A stretch of 64,000 bases of DNA, taken from contig NZ_RAPR01000001.1 in assembly GCF_003610235.1 (NCBI RefSeq), positions 3,410,001-3,474,000 of the forward strand. The letters are read 5' to 3'. The translations under genes and the position numbers were made by a program. This stretch comes from Catellatospora citrea (lineage in GTDB: Bacteria > Actinomycetota > Actinomycetes > Mycobacteriales > Micromonosporaceae). Shown one piece after another: positions 45,097 to 53,591 of the stretch (positions within the stretch are counted from its first letter, which is position 1; each line of letters opens with the position of its first letter). The notes below the pieces were generated by a model that saw only the letters and a list, made by a program, of their open reading frames with translations, was not told where the DNA came from and did not search any database.

Positions 45097-45182
45097 TCGG
45101 GTGGGCGCCGCCCCGCCCACCCGGCCACCCGGCGCGCGATGCGGCTCCCGGCGCACCCCCGCGGCCGGCGAAAGGAGACGGT

Positions 45183-45758
45183 GTGACGAAACTGCTTGTC
45201 ATCATGGGGTCCGGCGAGACCACCCCCACCATGATCAAGCCGCACCGGCAGTTCTTCGACGCGCTGCGCGGCGAAACCCGGGCGGCCCTGCTGGACACGC
45301 CGTACGGGTTCCAGCTCAACGCGGACGAGATCAGCGCGCGGGCGGTGGGCTACTTCGCGCAGAGCGTCGGCCGCGCCGTGGACGTGGTCTCCTGGCGCCG
45401 CGCCCCCGCGCCCGGCCTCGACCGCGAACGCGCGCTGGCCGCCCTGCGCGGCGCGAACTGGATCTTCGCGGGGCCGGGTTCGCCGACGTACGCCCTGCGC
45501 CAGTGGCGCGACACCGAGCTGCCGTCCCTGCTCGTCCAGGCCGAGGTGCTCGTCTTCGCCAGCGCCGCCGCGCTCACCCTCGGCTCGCACACCATCCCCG
45601 TGTACGAGATATACAAGGCCGGCGCCGACCCGCGCTGGGAGCCCGGCTTGAACCTGTTCGAACAGCTCACCGGCGTGCCGGCGGTGGTCATCCCGCACTA
45701 CGACAACGCCGAGGGCGGCCACCACGACACCCGCTTTTGGTACCCTCACGTGCTCTGA
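45183..45758 (+). CDS. 5' part of a gene split by the AICE (glutamine-amidotransferase-like domain)
   Basis: The frame starts at GTG 45183 after AAAGGAG and encodes a peptidase S51/type 1 glutamine-amidotransferase-like domain (VIMGSGETTPTMIKPHR, IFAGPGSPTYALRQW, FASAAALTLGSHTIPVYEIYKAG). It is native through HHDTR (Arg183) and then reads into element DNA, ending FWYPHVL at 191 residues. The other part lies at 57506-58369. The usual nucleophile context GSSAGA is FASAAAL here, so the intact protein may not be a peptidase. The truncated product may be made, but the gene is broken. Confidence 0.85.
   Translation: MTKLLVIMGSGETTPTMIKPHRQFFDALRGETRAALLDTPYGFQLNADEISARAVGYFAQSVGRAVDVVSWRRAPAPGLDRERALAALRGANWIFAGPGSPTYALRQWRDTELPSLLVQAEVLVFASAAALTLGSHTIPVYEIYKAGADPRWEPGLNLFEQLTGVPAVVIPHYDNAEGGHHDTRFWYPHVL
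45726..45736. other. Left attachment core
   Basis: GACACCCGCTT is shared exactly with 57506-57516; similarity continues weakly as TTGGTACC versus CTGCTACC. It lies 10 bp from the integrase stop codon and inside the split host gene. Confidence 0.8.
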
Positions 45759-47005
45759 CCAGCGGCGGAAGGGTCAGTATCGTCCTCCAGGCCGTCATCA
45801 GGCCGTGAGGGCGTGTCCAGGTCGTACAGGCCGTCGATTGTGTCCCTCGTGCGGCTGTCGGTGCCAGGCATGAGGTGCATATAGACCCGAAGCGTGAAAG
45901 CTGGGTCGTTGTGCCCGAGGTCCTCGGACACCGCTTTGATGTTCTCGCCCGCGTGGAGACGCACCGACGCGTAGTAGTGCCGAAGGGCGTGCATGCCGTT
46001 CTCGCGACTCTTGGGGACACCAGCTCGACGGCGCGCACGCGCCCAGTGCTTGCGGTCGAACGTGGACCGGTTGATTGCCGTCCGAAGGCCGTCGGTGAAG
46101 ATGACTCGCGCTGTGACCGGCTTACCCTTGTCGGGGTCTTCCCAAGGAAGCGTGATCGCGACCGGAGGGAATTCCGCCATGTGCTTTTCGAGAGCTTCCG
46201 CAACTCGGCGCGGCAACGGCACTCGACGCTCCCTATCGTTCTTCGGCAGGCCAAAGACGAGCTTGTTATGCACCTTCTTCACCTGTCGGCGGATGTTGAC
46301 GAATCCATCCGCGATTTCGAGGTCATCGACGGCTAGCCCGAAGATCTCGCCCTGCCGTGGACCGCATCCCGCCCCGACATCAACCATCGCCTGATACCGG
46401 ACGTTCAGACCCGCTCGGACGGTGCGGACCCACTGCCGCGACCATGGCTTGATCTTCTTTGTCGGAGCCTTGGGCTGCTTGACTGACTTAACCTTGCACG
46501 GGTTCGACGTGATGAGCTGGTCATCGACAGCGGCCGTCAGGATCGCCGCCAGGAGTGCGAACGTCACTTCAAGAGTCTTGTCGGCATACTCCTCGGACGC
46601 CTCTTTCAACCATTTGCGAATGGCGGACGGGGTAACCGCATTTAGCTGATACCCGTTAAAGAATGCTGCAATGTGGTTGTTGAATCGGGACAGGTAGCCT
46701 TCCCGAGTTGACTCATCGATCTGTGCTGAAGCAATCCAATCACGCGCATAGACGTTGAACTTGACCAGACCAGCCTGAGGGTCGACGTACGTACGCTGCC
46801 GCTTGTCATTCTCGATTTTGACAAGGAAGTTCTCTGCCTCCTTCTTTTCTCGATCGGGGAACGACTTCGACCGCTCTCGTCCCTCGGGATCGATGTACCG
46901 CACGCGATAGCGCAGTCCCTTCCCGTAAAGGTTCGTCCTAAGCCGCTTCTCCCTCCCGTTGTCGCCGATGACGGTCTTGTGCCAGCGGTCTTCGATGTGA
47001 GCCAC
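45746..47005 (-). CDS. int: Tyrosine site-specific integrase of the AICE
   Basis: The 419-residue recombinase has an N-terminal arm-binding region, a SAM-like core-binding domain (about residues 85-165) and the catalytic domain. Active-site residues are visible as Arg217 (GCGPRQGEIFGL), His339 and Arg342 (MHALRHYYAS), His365 (LGHNDPAF) and Tyr375 (LRVYMHL), so it looks intact. It would integrate and, with Xis, excise the element at GACACCCGCTT. Its stop is 10 bp from the left core. CAGGCCGTC arm-type repeats overlap its 3' coding end. Base composition is lower in GC than the host genes. Confidence 0.95.
   Translation of the reverse strand: MAHIEDRWHKTVIGDNGREKRLRTNLYGKGLRYRVRYIDPEGRERSKSFPDREKKEAENFLVKIENDKRQRTYVDPQAGLVKFNVYARDWIASAQIDESTREGYLSRFNNHIAAFFNGYQLNAVTPSAIRKWLKEASEEYADKTLEVTFALLAAILTAAVDDQLITSNPCKVKSVKQPKAPTKKIKPWSRQWVRTVRAGLNVRYQAMVDVGAGCGPRQGEIFGLAVDDLEIADGFVNIRRQVKKVHNKLVFGLPKNDRERRVPLPRRVAEALEKHMAEFPPVAITLPWEDPDKGKPVTARVIFTDGLRTAINRSTFDRKHWARARRRAGVPKSRENGMHALRHYYASVRLHAGENIKAVSEDLGHNDPAFTLRVYMHLMPGTDSRTRDTIDGLYDLDTPSRPDDGLEDDTDPSAAGQST
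45788..45836. repeat. CAGGCCGTC direct repeats (left arm-type sites)
   Basis: CAGGCCGT occurs at 45788 and 45799 (11-bp period), with CAGGTCGT at 45818 and CAGGCCGTC at 45827. The same word at the same 11-bp period is found at 57380-57400 near the other end. These are likely integrase arm-binding sites. Confidence 0.6.
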
Positions 47006-47019
47006 GATCTGGGCTCCTT

Positions 47020-47208
47020 TCAGGCGGTTGTTTGATTGAGGAACCAGGCCCGAACGGCATCCGGGTCGTACCGGAGGTATTTGCCGACGCGGGCGGCTGG
47101 TGGGCCGTAGCGGCGTTTGCGCCAGGTGTAGAGGGTTTCGACGGGGACGCCGAGGTAGGTGGATACGTCTTCGACGGTCCAGAGGCGGGCGGTAACTGCG
47201 CTGCTCAT
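47020..47208 (-). CDS. xis: Excisionase-like helix-turn-helix protein
   Basis: The 62-residue protein is a MerR/Xis-type winged HTH: LWTVEDVSTYLGVPVETLYTWRKRRYGPPAARVGKYLRYDPDAVRAW. It lies between repSA and int, the standard place of xis in pSAM2-like elements, and overlaps the rep stop by 4 nt. It would bend DNA at the attachment sites and bias Int toward excision. Confidence 0.9.
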   Translation of the reverse strand: MSSAVTARLWTVEDVSTYLGVPVETLYTWRKRRYGPPAARVGKYLRYDPDAVRAWFLNQTTA

Positions 47209-49076
47209 GGCTGCTCCAGGGGTTGTGAGCTGGCGGGGGTCGAGCCGACTTCGTGGGCGATCTCTTCGCGCCCGATGGCGGCTCGTTCGCGTGCCATGGC
47301 TGCGGCGGTGTTGGCGAGGAGCGCGTCTGCGCTGGTGTGCCAGCCGCTTCCGGTGAAGCGCAGTGCGCCGATGACGAGCACGGTGTCTTCGTCGGCCTGG
47401 TCGTCGTGGCCGAGCTGGACGCCGTGGGGGTGGTCGGGCAGCTCGGCGCGGCGGTAGGCGGTGCGGGTCGCGCGGAGTTCGCCGAAGGTGGTCGAGTAGC
47501 GGCGGCTCTTGCTCATGAAGTGGCCGCCGAAGCCGAGCATGTGAGCCCAGCGGCGCAGCTTGGAGTAGGTGTTGTCCGCGGTTACGTCACTGAGGGTGTC
47601 CGCCGGCCAGAGCGCAGAGTGACTGTCGGCGCAGTCGTCGACGGCCTCGCGGTGGGGCCGGTTGCCGGGGTGGACCTGGTTGCAGGTTGGGCAGTGCCAG
47701 GGCGCACGGGCACCGGGTGTGACGCCGTTTCGTGGCGGCCGGTCGCCGAGGGGTTCGGGGGTGTGGGTGGGTCGGCCGAGGTCCCAGCACGCGGCGATGA
47801 GTCGGGCGGTGTGGTCGCCTTCGTGGTCGGCGTAGTGGTCGAGGGTGTCGGCGGTGATGCGGACGGAGACGTGTCCGGTGACCTCGGTGGATTTGGTGGC
47901 GTACTTGGCCAGGTATCCGGCGGCCATGCCGTCGGTGACTTCGCCGTTGCCGATGCTGATCGCCTTGACGTCGATGCCTTTGTCGGGGTCGCCCCAGGTG
48001 ATGTGCCAGCCGTCGGGCTGGTCGGGGTGCGGCGGGGTGTCGACGTCGATGGTCGCGGCGGCGGCCCGGATCGCGTCGTCGAGGTCGGCGACGGTGAACC
48101 CGTCCGGTGGGGGCACGACGGCGGTCGGGTCGGTTGGGTCGACGCCGTCCAGGCGCATGAGCGCGTGGAAGTGGACGACGCCGCGCCGCTGGAATTCGGC
48201 AACCTTGCCGCAGGACACCTGGACCGGCGGGACGGTGATCGCTCGGCCAGTGGCGGGGTTGGTGCCGACGCGGACGCGGCGGATGCCACGGCGGCGGGCG
48301 AGCTTGTTGAGGTGGCGGTCTATGGCCTGCTTGGTGCGCCGCCACAGCTCTCCGGCGAAGACGTTCCAGACGACTTGGGCTTCGTGGTCGTAGCAGTCCA
48401 GGCAGATGGGCTGGCCGAGCCGTGAATCGTCGTTGTCGTGGCGGGCGAAGCATGCGACTGGCGCGCCGTGCTGGCACGTGGCGGGAAGACTTCCCGTTTC
48501 GGGGTCCTGCAGCAGCTGCTCTGGCGGGAGATTCTTCGGTGTGCGGGCGTGGCAGGGGTCGGGGCGGCAGTCGCAGTTTCGGCGGTTGGCGCAGGTGTGG
48601 CGCTTGACCACGCGGGAGTGGACCGGCCCGAAGCTGGGGGCGGTGAAGGTGGCGAACACGGCCGGGTGTGCGGTGACGGTGTCGGGGATGCCTTTGCCGC
48701 CGACGAGTCCGGCGCGCAGGAGCTGGTAGGCGTCGGCCTGATAGGTGCGGGCGCAGGATGGGCACAGGGAGGCGCGGCGGTTGCCGCACGCCTTGTAGAT
48801 CGTGCCGTCGGGCATGGCGCCGGTGGAGCTGGAGCCGACGACGGTGGCCGAGTCGCCGTGGCGGTGGACGGTGTAGAGGTCGCCGACGAGCCGGACGGGC
48901 CGGGTGCAGCCACCGGCGGCGCGGATGTGGTCGAGCCACCCGAAGTAGTCGGGCTGCCCGGCACGGGCGAGCAGGTCAGCGCGGAAGAGGCTGCCCATGG
49001 TGGTTTCGCCGTTCGAGACCGCACCCCGGCCCGTGATGAGGGGTCGGGGTGCGGCGTCCAGCGTCGAAGCCTTCAT
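47205..49076 (-). CDS. RepSA-like rolling-circle replication initiator
   Basis: The 623-residue protein matches AICE replication initiators. It has several CxxC pairs in the N-terminal half (LCPSCART, CDCRPDPC, CLDCYDHE), the HUH motif in RRGVVHFHALMRLDG (about residues 285-300), and a conserved AAGYLAKYATKSTE with a candidate nicking Tyr (about 395). A second zinc-finger pair (HCPTCNQVHPG) lies near residue 460. It would nick a double-strand origin after excision. ATG 49076 overlaps the upstream stop (ATGA). Confidence 0.9.
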   Translation of the reverse strand: MKASTLDAAPRPLITGRGAVSNGETTMGSLFRADLLARAGQPDYFGWLDHIRAAGGCTRPVRLVGDLYTVHRHGDSATVVGSSSTGAMPDGTIYKACGNRRASLCPSCARTYQADAYQLLRAGLVGGKGIPDTVTAHPAVFATFTAPSFGPVHSRVVKRHTCANRRNCDCRPDPCHARTPKNLPPEQLLQDPETGSLPATCQHGAPVACFARHDNDDSRLGQPICLDCYDHEAQVVWNVFAGELWRRTKQAIDRHLNKLARRRGIRRVRVGTNPATGRAITVPPVQVSCGKVAEFQRRGVVHFHALMRLDGVDPTDPTAVVPPPDGFTVADLDDAIRAAAATIDVDTPPHPDQPDGWHITWGDPDKGIDVKAISIGNGEVTDGMAAGYLAKYATKSTEVTGHVSVRITADTLDHYADHEGDHTARLIAACWDLGRPTHTPEPLGDRPPRNGVTPGARAPWHCPTCNQVHPGNRPHREAVDDCADSHSALWPADTLSDVTADNTYSKLRRWAHMLGFGGHFMSKSRRYSTTFGELRATRTAYRRAELPDHPHGVQLGHDDQADEDTVLVIGALRFTGSGWHTSADALLANTAAAMARERAAIGREEIAHEVGSTPASSQPLEQP

Positions 49077-49339
49077 CACGCGTACGCACCGGTGTCGTAG
49101 ACCTCGGTACGGACTTCGGTGATGACGGGGCGGCAGGCGCGGCACTGGCGGGAGGCCGGTTCGTGCCTGCCACAGGCGATGAGGCGGGTGGTGTCGCCGG
49201 ACCTGACGGTGACCGGGGTGAGGCAGCCCCCACCGGGGATCACGTCGAGGACGCGGTGACGGGTGTCGACCACGTGCGGCTCAGGATCGGCCGGGCACGT
49301 GTGGCGGTGGTAGGCCGCCTCGACACGGATGATGCTCAC
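49076..49339 (-). CDS. Small cysteine-containing AICE protein
   Basis: The 87-residue product has four cysteines (HTCPAD, GGGCLTP, IACGRH, RQCRACRP) with a CxxC pair near the C-terminus, suggesting zinc binding. It overlaps both neighbours by 4 nt or less in the rep operon. I do not recognise a named family. A small DNA-binding or regulatory role is possible. Confidence 0.75.
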   Translation of the reverse strand: MSIIRVEAAYHRHTCPADPEPHVVDTRHRVLDVIPGGGCLTPVTVRSGDTTRLIACGRHEPASRQCRACRPVITEVRTEVYDTGAYA

Positions 49340-50136
49340 CGGGCACCTACCGGGGTGCCGTTGAGGTGAGCGCTGGTGATGGCCGGGACCGTCTCGCCCA
49401 GCTCGGCCAGGATCAGCCGGGCCATGGACGGGGTGACGTTGATGGTGGCCGCCAGCTCGTCAGCGGTGATGGTCCGCCCGATGGTGTTCTCGAAGTTGGT
49501 CATCGTGAACCGGGCGGTGTTGAGCAGGTGCGCCGGTACGTTGACCGGCTCGGCGATGAGGACCGGGTCCACGATGGCGACCGGCTCAGCGGCCGGGGTG
49601 TCGTCACTGTGGGTCGTGGCCGGCGGGCGCACAGAGTGACCACCGTCGGCGACGGGGGCCGGGTCGGTGTTCGGCTTGATGCGGTTGAGGACCGACGTCA
49701 GTGCGCTGGCCTTCGTCGCGGTGTTCTTGCCGATCACCATCAGCGCGGCGCTGCCGATGACCATCAGGCCGTCGATGGCGATCGGGCCGAACATCTGTGT
49801 GTGCTCGTCCTCGCCCCAGTGCTTGAACAGCGAGGACATGTGGCCGTAGGACACGGAGAAGGCCACGTAGGCGATCGGGATGAGTCCGCCGAAGCGGATG
49901 GCCACGTAGAGAGCGCCCTTGGGCCAGACCACCCGGGCCAGGACCTCTACGGCGATGAACAGGCAGATCGGCCAGAAGGTGGAGAAGACCACCGCGCCGG
50001 GCTCGGGTGCCCAGTCGGCCGCAGCGTTGACCGGCGGGATGAAGCTGTGCATGACGTTGGCGGCGATGGACAGTCCGCCGCCGATGATGGTCCCGGCGTA
50101 GGCCCAGCCACGGCCCCGGGTGGTGATGTCAGACAT
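49336..50136 (-). CDS. DUF2637 / SpdB-like membrane protein
   Basis: The 266-residue protein has four TM helices in the first 140 residues (YAGTIIGGGLSIAANVM, VFSTFWPICLFIAVEVLARVV, YVAIRFGGLIPIAYVAFSV, GPIAIDGLMVIGSAALMVIG). A soluble tail contains an HTH-like LAATINVTPSMARLILAEL near the C-terminus. The pattern is that of DUF2637/SpdB-type spread proteins of Streptomyces plasmids and AICEs, which help intramycelial transfer. The ATG at 50136 overlaps the upstream gene by 8 nt. Confidence 0.87.
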   Translation of the reverse strand: MSDITTRGRGWAYAGTIIGGGLSIAANVMHSFIPPVNAAADWAPEPGAVVFSTFWPICLFIAVEVLARVVWPKGALYVAIRFGGLIPIAYVAFSVSYGHMSSLFKHWGEDEHTQMFGPIAIDGLMVIGSAALMVIGKNTATKASALTSVLNRIKPNTDPAPVADGGHSVRPPATTHSDDTPAAEPVAIVDPVLIAEPVNVPAHLLNTARFTMTNFENTIGRTITADELAATINVTPSMARLILAELGETVPAITSAHLNGTPVGAR

Positions 50137-50527
50137 GGTCGACCTCCGAGAGGTAGGCACCGCTGTGGCAGTCCAGGCAGCGGCCGAAGCGACGGGGGAT
50201 GTAGTAGGGCCGCACCTGGTGGCAGGTGGGGCAGGTCCGGCGGGCGGTCAGAGCCGCGTCAATGGCGGCAAGCTGTGCCGGGGTGGCGGTGCGCTTGGGC
50301 AGCGCCAGATCGGTGCGGTAGAGGTAGGCCACGCGCTGGTTGCGGCGGTTGGCCCAGAGGATCTGGGCGACCGGGTCGTGACCACCCGGGCGAAGACCGG
50401 CGTTGCGAAGCTGCCGGATCGTGGCCAGCCCGTCAGGGGCGCAGCCGTACGGGTAGGTGGGGAAGCCGAACTTGTCCCCGGTGGGGTCGAAGTACTGCGA
50501 GAACTCCCCCGTTGGCTTGACGGTCAT
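50129..50527 (-). CDS. RRQRL-motif zinc-binding-type AICE protein
   Basis: The 132-residue protein has the layout of the RRQRL-motif zinc-binding proteins common on actinomycete elements. ILWANRRNQRVAYLYRTDLALPKR (about residues 55-78) carries the motif in altered form, NRRNQR. RRTCPTCHQVRPYYIPRRFGRCLDCHSG (about 96-123) holds two CxxC pairs. It lies between the SpdB-like and HTH genes with overlapping ends. Molecular role unknown. Confidence 0.85.
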   Translation of the reverse strand: MTVKPTGEFSQYFDPTGDKFGFPTYPYGCAPDGLATIRQLRNAGLRPGGHDPVAQILWANRRNQRVAYLYRTDLALPKRTATPAQLAAIDAALTARRTCPTCHQVRPYYIPRRFGRCLDCHSGAYLSEVDHV

Positions 50528-50850
50528 CGCTGACCACCGCCCCAGCGCTGCTGGGCAGCCTGCTTGCTGATGCCGAGCCGGTCACCGATCTCGGTCCAGG
50601 AGTAGCCGAAGGCCCGAAGGCCGATCACGGCGTCGGTGATGGCCTGGTCAACGGCTGCCGACAGCGCGGTGAGGTCCGACAGGGCCTCAACGTCACCTGC
50701 GGCGACGCGGCGGGCGTGTGCCCGGATGATGCGCCGCGTGAAGGCGGCGAACTCCTTGTTCTCCACGGCACCCCGGGTGCGGGTGCGCTGCGCGGGGATC
50801 GTCAAGCCGTCCTTGACGGTGTTCATGCCGTCTGCGTCGGTGTGGGTCAT
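50524..50850 (-). CDS. Small helix-turn-helix protein
   Basis: The 108-residue product ends in a clear HTH (VIGLRAFGYSWTEIGDRLGISKQAAQQRWG), like sigma-region-4 or AsnC-type helices. It has a preceding helical region and a basic N-terminus. It is coupled to both neighbours by ATGA-type overlaps. It may regulate transfer genes of the element. Confidence 0.82.
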   Translation of the reverse strand: MTHTDADGMNTVKDGLTIPAQRTRTRGAVENKEFAAFTRRIIRAHARRVAAGDVEALSDLTALSAAVDQAITDAVIGLRAFGYSWTEIGDRLGISKQAAQQRWGGGQR

Positions 50851-51218
50851 CGCTTGCGCACCCACCCCTCAGGGGTGACGTGGTACATGGCGATGTGGTC
50901 CGGCACCCGGTAGTTCTCGTCGGTTTCGTCTTCGTCGCCGCCTTCGATGGCGCGGCGGTCGTAGGTCCAGCGGGCATCGGCCCGGTCGGCCTCAAGAAGT
51001 GCGGCCAGCATTGCCAGGGCATCTGCGATCTCATCGCGCCCGGCTTCGGTGGTGACCTCGGTGGTGGCGAGGCGGTCAAGGCAGGAGCGGACCCAGCCGA
51101 CAGCGACCGCGTTGCGGGAGCGGCTGTCGGACTCTCGGGTGAGCAGGTCCAGATGCGCGGCAATCGCGCCGGGAAGCGCGTCGACGGCCGGGCGGACCGG
51201 GTTGAGGGTAGGGTTCAC
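50847..51218 (-). CDS. Hypothetical AICE protein
   Basis: The 123-residue protein is mostly helical (LPGAIAAHLDLLTRESDSRSRNAVAVGWVRSCLDRLA) with an acidic stretch (EGGDEDETDEN) and ends HVTPEGWVRKR. GTG 51218 was chosen because GAAAGGA lies about 11 nt upstream; longer starts add unrelated sequence. No family recognised. Confidence 0.7.
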   Translation of the reverse strand: MNPTLNPVRPAVDALPGAIAAHLDLLTRESDSRSRNAVAVGWVRSCLDRLATTEVTTEAGRDEIADALAMLAALLEADRADARWTYDRRAIEGGDEDETDENYRVPDHIAMYHVTPEGWVRKR

Positions 51219-51309
51219 GGAACCCACGTCCTTTCTTCTGAACGGGATGGCGTGGTTTGAGCCGTCGAGACCGGTCGGTTTTCCAGGCCTTGTGCCGGTC
51301 TCGGCGGTG

Positions 51310-51495
51310 CTAGTTGCTCGGGTTGAGTCGCAGCGACACCCGCATGCGGGGGTCACCAGGGGCAACGGGTTGCGGGTGCTTTGCCCACACGAGCCGACCG
51401 GACCAGCGGGCGGCTTCCACGAGGATTTCGACCTCTCGGGCGGAGCCGATGAGCGTGATCTCGGTGTATGGCTCCGGCGCGGTGTTGGTCTTCAT
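51310..51495 (-). CDS. Small hypothetical protein coupled to traB-like gene
   Basis: The 61-residue product (ITLIGSAREVEILVEAARWSGRLVW core) has an alternating beta-alpha pattern and is coupled to the translocase gene by an ATGA overlap. Size and position suggest a small transfer accessory. No motif allows more. Confidence 0.65.
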   Translation of the reverse strand: MKTNTAPEPYTEITLIGSAREVEILVEAARWSGRLVWAKHPQPVAPGDPRMRVSLRLNPSN

Positions 51496-52334
51496 CGCTG
51501 GTTCTCCAGTCGGTTGGGGCGGCGGATCCACGCCGCGTAGTCGGCGATCGACTTGATCTGCGCATCGGTCAGGAAGCTGCCCTTGATCGAGCGCGGGGTG
51601 CCGCCCTCGGACAGCAGCAGGGCTTCGCCCTGGTTGGTGGGGAGGATGTCGGCGGCGGAGTAGCCGCGGCTGACCCAGCCGTGACCGAGCACGACATCGG
51701 AGCTGCCGACGGTGGTGCAGCGGAACGCGCACCGGTAGGCGAACAGGTCACGCAGCGAGGTCGGAACGATGTCCGACGAAGGGCGCTGTGTGGCTGCCAC
51801 GACGGGCATGCCGCAGGCGCGGCCCCGGGCGACCAGGTCCCGGAAGAGCGCGGTGAACTGCTCCTGGGTCTTCTTGTCGCCGTATGTGGCGGTGTAGAGG
51901 GCGAACTCGTCGATGACGGTCAGGACCGGGTCCAGCCCGTGAGTCCAGTCGAGCTTGCGGATGCCCTTGGCGTGCATCCAGGTGTAGCGGTTGTTCATGA
52001 GCGCCGACAGGCGCGCCATGACCCGGATGGCCCGCTCGGGGTCGAAGCCGACGAACTCGTCGGCGCAGTCCTCCCACTGGCCCAGCTCCACGAGCTTGCC
52101 GTCAAACAGGACCAGTCGACAGTCAGTCGACAGCGCCGCGTGGGCGGTGATGGCGTTGAGGAAGCCCGACTTGCCTCCACCGGGCTCGCCACCGACGAGG
52201 ATGTTTCGGCCCATCAGTTCGAGGTTGACGTGGGCTCCGAACTCGTCGATCCCGAGGAAGATCGGGTCATAGATGCTCAGGGTCGAGCCGACAGGCACGG
52301 CGGGTGCCTCCTTGTCAGCCAGTAGTGCGGTCAT
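51492..52334 (-). CDS. FtsK/SpoIIIE-type DNA translocase (TraB/TraSA-like)
   Basis: The 280-residue ATPase is the motor expected to move double-stranded element DNA between hyphae. Walker A is VGGEPGGGKSGFLNAI (about residues 47-62), Walker B is VLTVIDEFALYTA (about 138-150), and VVAATQRPSSDIVP is the conserved motif after it. It has no TM segment and is shorter than typical TraB proteins; the membrane part appears to be the separate 318-residue protein encoded just upstream. No gamma-type winged helix is obvious at the C-terminus. Confidence 0.9.
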   Translation of the reverse strand: MTALLADKEAPAVPVGSTLSIYDPIFLGIDEFGAHVNLELMGRNILVGGEPGGGKSGFLNAITAHAALSTDCRLVLFDGKLVELGQWEDCADEFVGFDPERAIRVMARLSALMNNRYTWMHAKGIRKLDWTHGLDPVLTVIDEFALYTATYGDKKTQEQFTALFRDLVARGRACGMPVVAATQRPSSDIVPTSLRDLFAYRCAFRCTTVGSSDVVLGHGWVSRGYSAADILPTNQGEALLLSEGGTPRSIKGSFLTDAQIKSIADYAAWIRRPNRLENQR

Positions 52335-52392
52335 CAGGTGCTCTCCTTCCGGGAGAGAAGGGGGCCGCCGTGTTCAGCGACGGCCCCGCAGG

Positions 52393-53349
52393 TCAGATCC
52401 AGTCGCTTGCGTCGTCTTCCGGCGTAGCCGGCGGCGCGGCCGGAGCCGAACCGTTGGCCGATGCCGAACCATTCGCGGCAGCCTTGGCCTTGTCCGGACG
52501 GGCCGAACTCGGCGCGTACGCCGCGAACAGCGGCTGATCCGGGACGTCGCCCAGGTTCAGGGCGGTGGGAACCGGCCCAGCCTGGCGCGGAGCCGTCGGG
52601 GCGTCCGGGTCGACAAGACCGGACAGCGGTGATCCGACGGTGGCGGTCAGCACCTCGCGGCGCTTGATGTCGAAGCGCACGAAGGCGGAGTTGCCGCCCT
52701 CACGAGCGCGACCGACCTTGACCGAGGTCGCCATGCAGCTCACAGCGAGCTGGTCGAGGCGGGCCTCCAGGATCGGCAGCGAAAGCCCAGAGCGCAGGAA
52801 CACCCACACCCGCTCACCGACCGGAGTCGGCACAGCGAACAGGATGAACGGCAGCGACCCGGACCGGTTGGCGGTGATGTAGTCGGCGAACGACTTACGC
52901 AGGCGGTGACGGACGAACAGGCACCAGAAGATGCCGATCACGGTCCGCCGGACCGGGGCGACGAAGCCCAGGCCGACCAGCGCGCCGATGACGACGAGCC
53001 GGACCCACAGCGCAACGTGCGCCAGGGCCGAGGCAGCCACGAAGGTCACGCCCAACAGGACGATCTCCGAGGCCCACCACCAGAGCAGCCGAACGACCGG
53101 CCACACCACGACGGCAACCCAGGCCAGCCCACCGACGACAACGCCGATGACCAGGCTTCCGAGCACTGCCAGAACGGGGTGCAGACGGTCAAGGAGCACC
53201 ACGAGCGACAGAGCGCACGCGACGAGACCGACGACGATGAGCGACGCTTTGGCGTTGCGCGCCGCCGTGTGGTGAACGTTGGCCTCAAGGACCGTCACCT
53301 GATTGGGGCTCTTGCGGTTGAAGAAACCGCGCCGGGTAGAGTTGGACAC
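52393..53349 (-). CDS. Membrane protein, probable partner of the TraB-like translocase
   Basis: The 318-residue protein has four or five TM segments in residues 35-145 (SLIVVGLVACALSLVVLL, VLAVLGSLVIGVVVGGLAWVAVVVWPVV, EIVLLGVTFVAASALAHVALW, LVVIGALVGLGFVAP). A soluble domain follows (about 150-260, PFILFAVPTPVGERVWVFLRSGLSLPILE), then an Ala/Pro-rich tail. The soluble part resembles the region before the motor in AICE FtsK-like proteins, so gene splitting is inferred. A 58-bp gap separates it from the translocase gene. Confidence 0.82.
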   Translation of the reverse strand: MSNSTRRGFFNRKSPNQVTVLEANVHHTAARNAKASLIVVGLVACALSLVVLLDRLHPVLAVLGSLVIGVVVGGLAWVAVVVWPVVRLLWWWASEIVLLGVTFVAASALAHVALWVRLVVIGALVGLGFVAPVRRTVIGIFWCLFVRHRLRKSFADYITANRSGSLPFILFAVPTPVGERVWVFLRSGLSLPILEARLDQLAVSCMATSVKVGRAREGGNSAFVRFDIKRREVLTATVGSPLSGLVDPDAPTAPRQAGPVPTALNLGDVPDQPLFAAYAPSSARPDKAKAAANGSASANGSAPAAPPATPEDDASDWI

Positions 53350-53389
53350 GACAAGTCCTCCCTGGTCAGGGCTGGATTTGTGGAGGGCA

Positions 53390-53498
53390 CGGGGTCGGCA
53401 GATGTAGGAGTCGAACCGACCCCGCGCCAGCTCTTGCGGGGTGTGACCACCTCAGGCGGTCACTGGGCCGGGGATGCAGGAGTCGAGACCATTCCCGG
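53390..53498. other. Hairpins with a repeated GATGYAGGAGTCGA loop (tRNA T-arm-like)
   Basis: Two stem-loops (53390-53424 with a 9-bp stem, and 53468-53498) each carry GATGYAGGAGTCGA in the loop (53401-53414 and 53473-53486). Read on the minus strand this resembles a tRNA T-loop. A third hairpin GTGACC/GGTCAC lies between them at 53443-53463. No matching acceptor or anticodon arm is present, so it is not a tRNA gene. Confidence 0.55.
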
Positions 53499-53591
53499 AC
53501 CGTTGAGAGTTGCGGACCAAAGGCCCGATGTCGGAGAGTCAGCCACGGACACTGTGGCGATGGTCAACGGTGAGTTGACCGAAGAACCCCG

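Noticed and set aside
53390..53424. Possible tRNA gene on the minus strand
   Set aside because: Only a T-arm-like loop is present; the matching acceptor, D and anticodon arms cannot be found.
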